Part shown: positions 32,636 to 40,943 of the stretch, in pieces
How positions within the stretch are numbered: position 1 is the stretch's first letter
Layout: each line of letters starts with the position of its first letter
Assembly: GCA_934526125.1 (NCBI GenBank)
Contig: CAKSZU010000006.1
Coordinates: 1-41,473 of the forward strand
Source of the DNA: an uncultured Faecalibacterium sp.
GTDB taxonomy: Bacteria; Bacillota; Clostridia; Oscillospirales; Ruminococcaceae
Direction: 5' to 3'
DNA: 41,473 bases
Position numbers and translations under genes: made by a program
The notes under the pieces: generated by a model
The model's database searches: none
Seen by the model: the letters and a program-made list of their open reading frames with translations, nothing else
What the model was told of the DNA's origin: nothing

Positions 32636-32676
32636 AAAAAAAGGGGCTGTCGCATGTGCAACAGCCCCTTTTTGTT
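32636..32676. terminator. Terminator downstream of the CsoR-like gene, bidirectional
   Basis: AAGGGGCTGT and ACAGCCCCTT pair across a short inner stem, with A and T runs outside. It lies 13 bases from the minus-strand gene end. Confidence 0.85.
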
Positions 32677-32688
32677 CCGGGGACAGGG

Positions 32689-32970
32689 TCAGCTCATGTT
32701 GGCGAACCGGTCAATGGCGGTGGTGAAGTTCTGGACGGCTTCGTCGGCGTTGCCGTCCTCAATGCCCTCCTGGACACAGCGGCGGATATGTTCCTCCAGA
32801 ACGACCTGACCGCACTTGTGCAGGGCGGATTTTGCGGCGTGGATCTGGGAGAGAAGATCCTCGCTGGAGATCTCTTTCCCTTCCGTGACGGCCCGGTCGA
32901 TGGCCTGGACCTGGCCGACGATCTTTCTCAGGCGGCGATGCAGATTGGCTGCTTCCGAATTGTCCATCAT
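32689..32970 (-). CDS. CsoR/RcnR-family transcriptional repressor lacking the first metal cysteine
   Basis: A 93-aa all-helical DUF156 protein (NLHRRLRKIVGQVQAIDRAV; HAAKSALHKCGQVVLEEHIRRCV). Family members sense Cu(I), Ni, formaldehyde or persulfide through a conserved first Cys plus helix-2 His/Cys. Here H61 and C65 of the HxxxC motif are present, and an additional C53 is seen, but the position of the nearly invariant first Cys is S36 (KEISSEDLL). AGAGGTAACAGT precedes the start; a second Met follows directly. It is transcribed alone from a near-consensus promoter with a CsoR-type operator, suggesting autoregulation. No copA, copZ or sulfur gene is adjacent. Confidence 0.87.
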   Translation of the reverse strand: MMDNSEAANLHRRLRKIVGQVQAIDRAVTEGKEISSEDLLSQIHAAKSALHKCGQVVLEEHIRRCVQEGIEDGNADEAVQNFTTAIDRFANMS

Positions 32971-32995
32971 ACTGTTACCTCTGCTCTCTGTATTT

Positions 32996-33009
32996 TACCC
33001 GCGGGGGTA
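32996..33009 (-). promoter_or_regulatory. CsoR-type operator
   Basis: TACCC-GCGG-GGGTA, a G/C-rich dyad with AT-rich flanks as in CsoR/RcnR-family operators. It lies about 10 bp downstream of the -10 box, so a bound repressor would block transcription of its own gene. Confidence 0.75.
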
Positions 33010-33018
33010 TTTGTGCCC

Positions 33019-33047
33019 ATTGTACGCGGAACCGGCAGAAAAGTCAA
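33019..33047 (-). promoter_or_regulatory. Sigma-A promoter of the CsoR-like gene
   Basis: Minus-strand TTGACT (33042-33047) and TACAAT (33019-33024), 17-bp spacer. Confidence 0.8.
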
Positions 33048-33072
33048 GCTGAACCGAAAATTTCCGGCCGGA

Positions 33073-33504
33073 TCACTGCTCGCCCGGATGCTCCTTGCGC
33101 CAGGCGAGATAATCCTCCAGGATCACGGAGGCGCTGACCGAGTCCAGGATCTCTTTCCGGTCCCGGCCGAAGGTGCCGCACTCGTCCAGAATGTCGGCGG
33201 CGGCGCAGGTGGTCTGGCGCTCGTCCCACATCCGGACGGGCAGGCCGCTCCAGATCTGGACCGTTTTGGCCAGCTTCCGGCTCTTCAGGGCGCGCTCGCC
33301 CTCGGTGCCGTCCATATTCAGGGGCAGACCGATGATGATGAGCTCGGCCCCCTGGGCCTTAGCGGCCTCGCAGACCTTTGCGGCCACCTTGGGGCGGCTC
33401 TTTTCGGTGATCTGGGGCTTGATGGGGGTGGTCAGGAACTCGGTGGGGTCGCACACGGCAAGACCGGTGCGGCTGTCGCCGTAGTCCACGGCTAAAATCT
33501 TCAT
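33073..33504 (-). CDS. ruvX: Holliday junction resolvase-like protein RuvX/YqgF
   Basis: A 143-aa RNase H-fold nuclease involved in 16S rRNA 5'-end processing and possibly Holliday junction resolution. Motifs are ILAVDYGDSRTGLAVCDP (first Asp), ELIIIGLPLNMDGTEGERA, and WDERQTTCAAADIL followed by LDSVSASVILEDYL (acidic residues of the active site). Length is typical. AGGAGGGG lies upstream of the ATG at 33504. In many Firmicutes it neighbours alaS/yrzB; here it sits between the CsoR-like gene and divergent addB. Confidence 0.93.
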   Translation of the reverse strand: MKILAVDYGDSRTGLAVCDPTEFLTTPIKPQITEKSRPKVAAKVCEAAKAQGAELIIIGLPLNMDGTEGERALKSRKLAKTVQIWSGLPVRMWDERQTTCAAADILDECGTFGRDRKEILDSVSASVILEDYLAWRKEHPGEQ

Positions 33505-33537
33505 AGGGGCAGTTCCCCTCCTCTCGGCGTTTTCCCC

Positions 33538-33566
33538 AGTGTACCACAGAATAGATTTTTGTTCAA
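33538..33566 (-). promoter_or_regulatory. Promoter of ruvX
   Basis: Minus-strand TTGAAC (33561-33566) and TACACT (33538-33543), 17-bp spacer. A plus-strand TACAAT at 33575-33580 may be the addB -10, without a clear -35. Confidence 0.6.
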
Positions 33567-33629
33567 TTTTGCGGTACAATAGAACAGACCGAAATTTTTC
33601 AGGCTGCGGCAGAGAAGGGGAAAAGACTT

Positions 33630-36600
33630 ATGTTACATCTGGTTCTGGGAGGCTCCGGCAGCGGCAAGACGACGCTGCTCTACCGGCGGATCTGCGCCCG
33701 CGCACAGCAGGGAGAAAAGAGCATCCTGATCGTGCCGGAGCAGTTCACCTCCAGCACGGAGGGCCGCATCTACCGGGAGCTGGGAGATGCACAATCGGGC
33801 ATGGTGGAGAGTTTCTCCTTTTCCAGTCTTGCCGAAAAGATCCTCTCGACGGAGGGCGGCGCGGCGGTCCAGACCCTGTCGGATGCGGGCCGGGCCGTGC
33901 TGGTGCGCCGTGCGCTGGGGGAGCTGCAGGACAATGTCCGCTATTACTACCGGCACCGGCGCAGTGCGGCCTTCTGCCAGATGGCGGCCCAGACGATCGA
34001 TGAACTGAAGAGCGCCGGTCTTTCGGGGCAGCAGCTGGCCGAACTGGCAAAGGGCTGCGGGGCCGAGAGCGGGAAGCTGGAAGAACTGGCCCTGATCTTT
34101 CAGGGCTACGAGACCCTGCTGGCCCGCAGCGGCATGGACCCCTCCGACCGGCTGGAGCTGGCCGGGGCACGGCTGGAAGAGGCTCTGGCCCGGGGCACCC
34201 TGCCGGAATTCCTGCGGGACCGGGAAGTCTTCATTGATGAGTTCGATACCTTCAACGCCCCCAAGAAGCGGCTTTTAGGGGCGATGCTGGCGGCCCTGCC
34301 CGGCGTCACCGTGGCCCTGTGCGACGACGGCACCCCGCTTCTGCCCGGGGACCTGAGCCTTTTCTCCGGGGCCAAGCAGGTGGCTGCCCAGCTGCGGCAG
34401 CTGGCCCGGAAGAACGGCGCAGAGGTGGCGGCCCCCGAGCTGCTGCGGCGGGATCTCCGCCACCGGGACGCCCCCGGCCTTGCTGCGGTGGCCGAGCTGC
34501 TGGAAACCGGACGCTGCGACCCGGACACCCCTGCCGGGGAGGTGCGGCTCTTTGCTGCGCCCAGCCGGGAGGAGGAAGCCCGCGCCGCCGCCGGTGCCAT
34601 CCGGCGGCTGATGCGCCAGGGCGTGCGGTGCAGTCAGATCGCCGTGGTCTGCCGCGATATCGCAAAATACCGGGCGGCGGTCCGGTACGAGTTCCGGATG
34701 GCGGAGATCCCCCTCTACTGCGACGAGCCCACCACCCCGGAGTTCAGCGCCCCGGCCACGGCGGTGCGCGCCCTGCTGGAGATCGCCCGGGGAGCCGACC
34801 TGACCGAAAACCTGACCACCCTTGCCAAAACGGGGCTGTGCGCCCTGCAGGAAGAACAGGTCTGCGCGCTGGAAAATTATGCCTACACCTGGGCCCCCAC
34901 GGCGGCGGCCTGGCGGGAGAAATTCGAGCGCAGCCCCCGGGGCTTCGGCGAGCAGGAAATGACCGAAGAGGACCTGCGCAACCGGGACATGGCCGAGCAG
35001 GCCCGCGCCCTGCTGGTAGGGGCTGTGGATGCTCTGCGGGAAAAGGTGAAGAGCGCCAACGCCGAGGCCATCAGCCGGGCGCTGTATTTCTGCCTGAAAA
35101 CGCTGGGAGCCGAGGAACAGCAGGCGGCGCAGGTGGAAGCCATCCGCTCGGCCCGGGGCATTCCGGCGGCGGAGGAAGCCGCCCGGGAGTGGAACGTGGT
35201 CATGGAGCTGCTGCACGAGATGGCCCGCCTGCTGGGCGAGCAGACCGTGACCGTGGCCGAATACGAGGACCTGTTCGGGCTGCTGCTGCGCTCCTCCGAC
35301 CTGGGGCACATCCCCCAGACACTGGATGCCGTGGTGCTGGCCAGCGCAGGCAAGATGCGTCTGGACGCCCCGGACTATGTGTTCGTGCTGGGGCTGGCCG
35401 AAGGGGAGTTCCCGGCGGCCCCGGGGGAGACGGGTCTGCTGACCCATGCGGACCGGGATGCCCTGATGGCGCAGGAGATCGACCTGCCTGACTGCTTCGA
35501 GAACCGGGTGGTGCGGGAGCAGGTCTGCTTCTACAAGGCCCTGACGGCCCCGGCAAAGGGGCTGTGGCTCAGCTGGCCCAAGGGACAGGGTCTGACCCTC
35601 TGCGCGGCGCTGGAGCCCGTTGTGGAGGCGCTGGACCCCGCAGAGCCGGAGCTTGCCCTGACCGACCTTGCCTCCACCCCGGAGGACGCGCTGGACTGTC
35701 TGGGCGGGGGCTGGCCCCTGACCGACACCGAGCGGGCCAGCCTGACGGCGGCCCTGCAGGCCCCGGGCGGCGAAGAGCCCCAGGGCCTTGCCCTGCTGCG
35801 CCGGATGGCAGACACGGCCCCCCGGCAGGTGCATGACCTGCCGGCGCTGGAAGCGCTGCTGGGGCGGCGGCTGCGGATCTCGCCCAGCCAGCTGGAAAAA
35901 TACTATACCTGCCGCTACGGTTATTTCCTGCAGTATGTGCTGGGGCTGAAACCCCGGAAGCGGGCGGAGCTTTCGGCGGACCAGAGCGGCACCCTGATGC
36001 ACTGGGTGCTGCAGATGGCGCTGGAACCGAACCCCGGGCCGGACAACCCCATGGCGGCCCTGGCTCCCTTTGCGGAGCTGGACGATGCGGCCATGGCAGA
36101 CCTTGCCGCCCTGCTGGTGGAGGAGTATGCCCGGCGGTATCTGCCGGAGGATACGGCCCGCTTTGCCTATCTGCTCTCCCGCCTGAAGAAGAGCATGGCG
36201 GGCTTGCTGTGCTACCTGCGGGACGAGCAGCGGCAGTCCAGTTTCCGCCCGGTGGCCTGCGAGCTGCAGATCGGCCGGGGCGAGGACGCAGTGCCGCCCC
36301 AGGTCTACCGGCTCTCCGACGGGCGCACTGTCCAGCTGGTGGGCACGGTGGACCGCGCCGACGAGTGGATCGAAGAGGACGGCACCCGCTGGGTGCGCGT
36401 GGTGGACTACAAGACCGGTTCGAAGAAACTGGACCTGAAGGAGGTCTACTGCGGGCTGGACTGCCAGATGCTGCTGTACCTGTTCAGCCTGACCCGGGAC
36501 GCCAGCGGCCGCTTTACCGGCGCGGAACCGGCGGGTGTGCTGTATCTGCTGGCCGACCCTGCCCCCGAGACCACCGACCGCACCCGGGCAGCCCGGAGCG

Positions 36601-36983
36601 TGGAATACCGGATCGACGGTCTGGTGCGGGACGAGCAGAAGCTGTTCGATGCCATGGATGCCGACGAGACCGGGCGCTATCTGCCCTTTGGCTACCGGAA
36701 CGGCAAACCCAGCCCCTACCAGAAGGACAAGCGGGCGGACGCCGCCAAGCTGGACCGCATCCGGCTGCATCTGGATGATCTGGTGACCCAGATGGGCCGG
36801 CAGCTCTATGACGGCCGGATCGATGCCGAGCCGCTGGTGACGAGCAAAAGCCCCTGCCGGTGGTGCGATTACGGCTTTGTCTGCTGCCACGAGGACGGGA
36901 TCGGCGAGCGGGCGCTGGATGCACCCGACAAGCCCTTTGAGCTGCCCGAGACAGAGGATGGAGAGGAGAACAGCCATGAGTGA
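33630..36983 (+). CDS. addB: ATP-dependent helicase/nuclease subunit B AddB
   Basis: A 1117-aa partner of AddA in the RecBCD-like end-resection complex. The N-terminal Walker A is VLGGSGSGKTTLL; the middle keeps a degenerate helicase fold (for example FVLGLAEGEFP). The C-terminal PD-(D/E)XK nuclease has VVDYKTGSKKLDL (D926, K928). The iron-sulfur cysteines of AddB are all present: C761 (YYTCRYGYF) and C1076, C1079 and C1085 (SPCRWCDYGFVCC), with the same spacing as in Bacillus AddB. Length is normal (about 1150). It overlaps addA by 8 bases, implying coupled translation. Confidence 0.95.
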   Translation: MLHLVLGGSGSGKTTLLYRRICARAQQGEKSILIVPEQFTSSTEGRIYRELGDAQSGMVESFSFSSLAEKILSTEGGAAVQTLSDAGRAVLVRRALGELQDNVRYYYRHRRSAAFCQMAAQTIDELKSAGLSGQQLAELAKGCGAESGKLEELALIFQGYETLLARSGMDPSDRLELAGARLEEALARGTLPEFLRDREVFIDEFDTFNAPKKRLLGAMLAALPGVTVALCDDGTPLLPGDLSLFSGAKQVAAQLRQLARKNGAEVAAPELLRRDLRHRDAPGLAAVAELLETGRCDPDTPAGEVRLFAAPSREEEARAAAGAIRRLMRQGVRCSQIAVVCRDIAKYRAAVRYEFRMAEIPLYCDEPTTPEFSAPATAVRALLEIARGADLTENLTTLAKTGLCALQEEQVCALENYAYTWAPTAAAWREKFERSPRGFGEQEMTEEDLRNRDMAEQARALLVGAVDALREKVKSANAEAISRALYFCLKTLGAEEQQAAQVEAIRSARGIPAAEEAAREWNVVMELLHEMARLLGEQTVTVAEYEDLFGLLLRSSDLGHIPQTLDAVVLASAGKMRLDAPDYVFVLGLAEGEFPAAPGETGLLTHADRDALMAQEIDLPDCFENRVVREQVCFYKALTAPAKGLWLSWPKGQGLTLCAALEPVVEALDPAEPELALTDLASTPEDALDCLGGGWPLTDTERASLTAALQAPGGEEPQGLALLRRMADTAPRQVHDLPALEALLGRRLRISPSQLEKYYTCRYGYFLQYVLGLKPRKRAELSADQSGTLMHWVLQMALEPNPGPDNPMAALAPFAELDDAAMADLAALLVEEYARRYLPEDTARFAYLLSRLKKSMAGLLCYLRDEQRQSSFRPVACELQIGRGEDAVPPQVYRLSDGRTVQLVGTVDRADEWIEEDGTRWVRVVDYKTGSKKLDLKEVYCGLDCQMLLYLFSLTRDASGRFTGAEPAGVLYLLADPAPETTDRTRAARSVEYRIDGLVRDEQKLFDAMDADETGRYLPFGYRNGKPSPYQKDKRADAAKLDRIRLHLDDLVTQMGRQLYDGRIDAEPLVTSKSPCRWCDYGFVCCHEDGIGERALDAPDKPFELPETEDGEENSHE

Positions 36984-39900
36984 ACCCAAATGGACCCCGG
37001 CCCAGCAGGCCGCCATCGAGGACCGGGGCGGTGCGCTGCTGGTGAGCGCGGCGGCGGGCAGCGGCAAGACGGCCGTCCTGACCGAGCGGGCCGTCCGCCT
37101 CATCACCGACCCGGAGCATCCCGTGGATGCCGACCGGCTGCTCATCGTCACCTTTACCAATGCGGCGGCCGCCGAGCTGCGGGCCCGCATCGGGCAGGCT
37201 CTGCTCCGCCGCAGTCAGGCAGAGCCGGGCAACGGGACCCTCCGCCGCCAGCGGATGCTGCTGCAGCGGGCTCCCATCTGCACCATCGATGCATTCTGTC
37301 TGGACCTGCTGCGCAAGCATTTCCAGGCGCTGGACATCCCGCCGGACTTCGCCCCGGCCGACCCCGGCAGCGTGGAGCTGCTGCGGAGCGCCGCCCTCAG
37401 CGAGACGCTGGAAAAAGCCTATCAGGACCCGGATTTCTGCGCCTTTGCCGATCTCTACGGCAAGGGCCGCACCGACAGTGCGGCGGGCCAGACGATCCTG
37501 CAGGTCTATGATTTTCTCCGGGCGCTGCCGGATTACGACCGGAAGCTGGATGAGTTCCTGGCCCCGTGGCAGCAGGAGAACAGCTTTGCGGTGTCCTGCT
37601 GGCGGGAGCTGCTGCTGAAGGAAGCAGTCCGCTGCGCCCGGGCCGCCGGGGAGCTGTTCCGGGCCGCCCTGAACGACTGCCCGGGGGACTGCGAACAGGA
37701 GCTGGAGGACGCCGAGGGCCGCAAGACCCCCGCCGCCCGGGAAAAGGCCCGCGCCGCCGTCCTGGACAAATACGCCGAGGCCCAGGACCGGCTGGAAGCC
37801 GGGGCCGAACTGCTGGATCGTGTGGCGCAGCTGGCCGAAGAGGGCGCGTGGGACGCGCTCTACGATAAACTGACGCCCTATGTGCTGGGGATGGAGGACG
37901 CCCCCGGCCTGAAAGGCATGAAACGACACCTGAAAGGGGACCGCAAGGTCGCTATCAAGACCCGCGCCGCCGAGGCAGCGGAGCTGTTCCTGCACATCAC
38001 CGAGCTGATCGCCTGCAGCGAGGAGGAAGCGGAGGCGGACCGCCGGACGGCAGAACCCTGCCTGCGGGCCCTGTTTGCCGCCGTGCGGGATTTCGATGCA
38101 AGGTTCTCGGCAAAGAAGCGGGACCGGAAACTGCTGGAATTCAGCGACTTTGAGCATCAGGCCCTGCGGCTGCTGCGGGATGCCGAGGGCAGGCCGACCG
38201 AGCTGTGCGGCGTGATCCGGCAGAGCTACGCTGCCGTCATGGTGGACGAGTATCAGGACACCAACGCCCTGCAGGACGCCCTCTACCGCTGCCTTGCCGA
38301 TCCGGCGGGGGATGACCTGTTCCTGGTGGGCGACCTGAAGCAGAGCATCTACCGCTTCCGGCAGGCCGACCCCAGCATCTTCCGGGCCAAACTGGACTCC
38401 TGGCCCCTGCTGCCGGGGGGCACAGCCCGGCCCCGCCCCCCGGAGGGGCAGCCCGGCACCGATGCCATGCTGGCGCTGGACGCGAACTTCCGCTCGGCAC
38501 CCCAGGTGGTGGAGGGGGTCAACTTTCTGTTTGAACAGCTCATGACGCCGGAGCTGGGCGATACCGCCTACGGCGACGGCCAGCGGCTGATCTGCGGTGC
38601 CCCCGGGGAATATGCCGGCAGTGTGGAGGCCCATTTCCTGCCGGACGATGAGGCGGAGACCGACGCCGACTGGATCGCCCGGCGGATCGGGGAGCTGGTG
38701 GCATCCGGCGAACCGGTGCGGGACGGTGCATCCACCCGCCCGGTGCAGTATGAGGACTGCTGCATCCTGCTCTCGGCCCGGGCCAATTTCCCGGCCTACG
38801 AGGAAGCACTGACAGCCCGGGGCATCCCGGTCTATGCCGATGCCCGGGAGAACCTGCTGGAAGCGCCCCACATCCGCCCCCTGATCGCCCTGCTGTGGGT
38901 CATCGACAACCCGGCGCAGGATATCTATCTGGCAGCCGCTATGCTGGGCCCGCTGTTCGGCTTTACGGACGATGATCTGGTCCGGCTGCGGGCCAGGGCC
39001 GAGGAGATCCGGAAACAGCAGGAGACGCCGGACAAACACCGGATCAGCCTGTACGGGGCTCTGCTGCTCACCGTCAACAGCGGCGAGGAGGGACCTTTTC
39101 CCGAAAAGGTCCGGGCCTTCTACACCCGGCTCACCGCGCTGCGGCGGCTGGCCCGCAGCGCCCCCGCCGACCAGCTGCTGGAGGAGATCTTTGCCTCCAC
39201 CGGCTATCTGGCGGCGCTGGGCGTTATGGAAAACGGAACCCGCCGCCGGGAGGATGCCCGCCGGTTCGCGGCCTTCTGCGCCGGGGCCGGGTCCGGCGGC
39301 ATCTCGGCGCTGGTGCGGGCCATCGATGCGGCGGCGCAGGCAGGCTCCACCGGGCAGGAAGCGGCCCCGGGCGGTTCCCGTCCGGGGTGCGTCACCATCA
39401 TGACCATCCACCGCTCCAAGGGGCTGCAGTTCCCGGTGGTGTTCCTGGCCAATACGGGCCGCCGGTTCAACGCGGCGGACACCCGCCAGCCGGTGCTGCT
39501 CCACCGGGAGTACGGCGCGGGCCTGCGGCTGCGCCCCGGGGACGGCGGCGGGGCCTACAAGACCGCTGCCTACACGGCCCTGTCGGACGTCCACGCCGCT
39601 GAACTGCGCAGCGAACAGATGCGGCTGCTCTATGTGGCCCTGACCCGGGCGCAGGACAAGCTGATCCTGACCATCCCGCTGGGCATCACCAAGAGCGGAA
39701 ACCCCTTTGCGAAGGCAGCGGCCTTTCTGGAAGCCGGGGCGGGCAGCACCCTCCACCGGCAGGCGGGCAGCTTTGCCGACTGGCTCCGGGCGGCGCTTCT
39801 GGTCCATCCGGACGGCGGCCCTCTGCGCACGCTGGCGGAGGATCTGGAACTGCCCTTTGAGGATACCCGGAGCCGCCTGACCCTGACCGTGCCCGAACTT

Positions 39901-40674
39901 CTGCCGGAAGAGCCGGAGACCCCGGAAGAGGAAGCGGAGGAGATACCGGAGCCTCAGGCCGACCCGGAACTCACCGAGACGCTGCGGCAGGGCTTTGGGT
40001 GGAAGTACCCGGCGGCCGCGCTGGCGCAGGTGCCTGCTAAAGTCAGCGTGACCGGCATCGTCCACAAGGCAGAGCAGACCACGCTGGAACGTCCGGGTTT
40101 TCTGGCAAAGGATGGCCTGACCGCCGCCGAGATGGGCACGGCTCTCCACGCTTTTCTGGAACACGCCGATTTTACGGCCCTTGCCGCCGCCCGGACCGCC
40201 GGGACGCTGGAAACAGCCATCCCCGCCGAGCGGGACCGGCAGGTGGAAGCCCGGCTGACGGCACCGGAGATCGCCGCCCGGCTGGACGCAGGCCGCATCC
40301 GCCGCTTTGCGGAAAGCGAAGCCTTCGACCGCATCTGCGCCGCCGACACGGTGCTGCGGGAGCTGGACTTCATCACCGCCCTGCCCGCGGCAGAGGTGCT
40401 GGCGGCGCAGGGAACGCCTCCGGCAGGGGATGCGGAAGTGGCGCAGGCAAAGGTCCTGGTGCAGGGCATCGCGGACCTGGTGCTGGTGTTCCCGGATCAT
40501 CTGGAACTGCTGGACTACAAGACCGACCGCCGCAAGTCGGAGGCCGATTTCCGCACGGCCTACCGGGCGCAGCTGGAACTCTATGCCCTTGCCATCGGCA
40601 AGCGGTTCGCCCCGAAACCGGTGACTTACCGGGCCGTCTACTCGCTGGAGCTGGGGAAGCTGATCGAGATGTGA
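36976..40674 (+). CDS. addA: ATP-dependent helicase/nuclease subunit A AddA
   Basis: A 1232-aa UvrD-type 3'-5' helicase with a C-terminal nuclease, which unwinds and trims double-strand breaks up to a Chi-like site. Motif I is SAAAGSGKTAVL (K31), Ia is IVTFTNAAAAELR, II is VDEYQDTN, III is LVGDLKQSIYRFRQADP, then TIHRSKGLQFPVVF (V) and LLYVALTRAQDKL (VI). The RecB-like nuclease motif is LELLDYKTDR (D1180, K1182). Length is normal. The start at 36976 fits the family MSEPKWTPAQQAAI; the frame continues upstream inside addB. No terminator is obvious before the infC promoter. Confidence 0.96.
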   Translation: MSEPKWTPAQQAAIEDRGGALLVSAAAGSGKTAVLTERAVRLITDPEHPVDADRLLIVTFTNAAAAELRARIGQALLRRSQAEPGNGTLRRQRMLLQRAPICTIDAFCLDLLRKHFQALDIPPDFAPADPGSVELLRSAALSETLEKAYQDPDFCAFADLYGKGRTDSAAGQTILQVYDFLRALPDYDRKLDEFLAPWQQENSFAVSCWRELLLKEAVRCARAAGELFRAALNDCPGDCEQELEDAEGRKTPAAREKARAAVLDKYAEAQDRLEAGAELLDRVAQLAEEGAWDALYDKLTPYVLGMEDAPGLKGMKRHLKGDRKVAIKTRAAEAAELFLHITELIACSEEEAEADRRTAEPCLRALFAAVRDFDARFSAKKRDRKLLEFSDFEHQALRLLRDAEGRPTELCGVIRQSYAAVMVDEYQDTNALQDALYRCLADPAGDDLFLVGDLKQSIYRFRQADPSIFRAKLDSWPLLPGGTARPRPPEGQPGTDAMLALDANFRSAPQVVEGVNFLFEQLMTPELGDTAYGDGQRLICGAPGEYAGSVEAHFLPDDEAETDADWIARRIGELVASGEPVRDGASTRPVQYEDCCILLSARANFPAYEEALTARGIPVYADARENLLEAPHIRPLIALLWVIDNPAQDIYLAAAMLGPLFGFTDDDLVRLRARAEEIRKQQETPDKHRISLYGALLLTVNSGEEGPFPEKVRAFYTRLTALRRLARSAPADQLLEEIFASTGYLAALGVMENGTRRREDARRFAAFCAGAGSGGISALVRAIDAAAQAGSTGQEAAPGGSRPGCVTIMTIHRSKGLQFPVVFLANTGRRFNAADTRQPVLLHREYGAGLRLRPGDGGGAYKTAAYTALSDVHAAELRSEQMRLLYVALTRAQDKLILTIPLGITKSGNPFAKAAAFLEAGAGSTLHRQAGSFADWLRAALLVHPDGGPLRTLAEDLELPFEDTRSRLTLTVPELLPEEPETPEEEAEEIPEPQADPELTETLRQGFGWKYPAAALAQVPAKVSVTGIVHKAEQTTLERPGFLAKDGLTAAEMGTALHAFLEHADFTALAAARTAGTLETAIPAERDRQVEARLTAPEIAARLDAGRIRRFAESEAFDRICAADTVLRELDFITALPAAEVLAAQGTPPAGDAEVAQAKVLVQGIADLVLVFPDHLELLDYKTDRRKSEADFRTAYRAQLELYALAIGKRFAPKPVTYRAVYSLELGKLIEM

Positions 40675-40714
40675 GGAAAGGCTCATATTTTTCCTGTGAA
40701 TCGCATAAAAGTGC

Positions 40715-40743
40715 TTGACAGGGCTTGCAGGGTGTGGTAAAAT
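40715..40743 (+). promoter_or_regulatory. Sigma-A promoter of infC
   Basis: TTGACA (40715-40720) and TAAAAT (40738-40743) with 17-bp spacing and a TGG extended -10. Confidence 0.85.
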
Positions 40744-40860
40744 GACCGGGTAAAGAAAGCAGCTACGGCCTGTGCCGCGCTCGCCTTGTGGGGCCAGAAT
40801 CCCCGGGCTATACTCAGAACCGATCCGTTCTTTGAGTGGATCACGATTTTGTGTGAATTC

Positions 40861-40897
40861 TGCGCGGCTGTCCTGAAAAAGGGCGGCCGCGTTTTCT
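40861..40897 (+). terminator. Attenuator-like terminator in the infC leader
   Basis: GCGCGGC-TG-TCC pairs with GGG-CGGCCGCG, followed by TTTTC, 47 bases before the infC start. Upstream in the same leader a second hairpin pairs GATCC with GGATC (about 40822-40846). This layout fits leader attenuation of the infC-rpmI-rplT operon, commonly by L20; the L20 site itself is not identified. Confidence 0.6.
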
Positions 40898-40943
40898 ATG
40901 CCAAATATTGCAACACTATGGATTATTGTTTGGAGGTGCATTC

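Noticed and set aside
36514..40941. Very long open frame on the minus strand opposite addA-addB (1475 codons)
   Set aside because: It is a by-product of high GC in the third codon positions of the plus-strand genes; the translation is low-complexity Gln/Arg/Gly/Leu without any recognisable domain, and addA and addB on the other strand have all their motifs.
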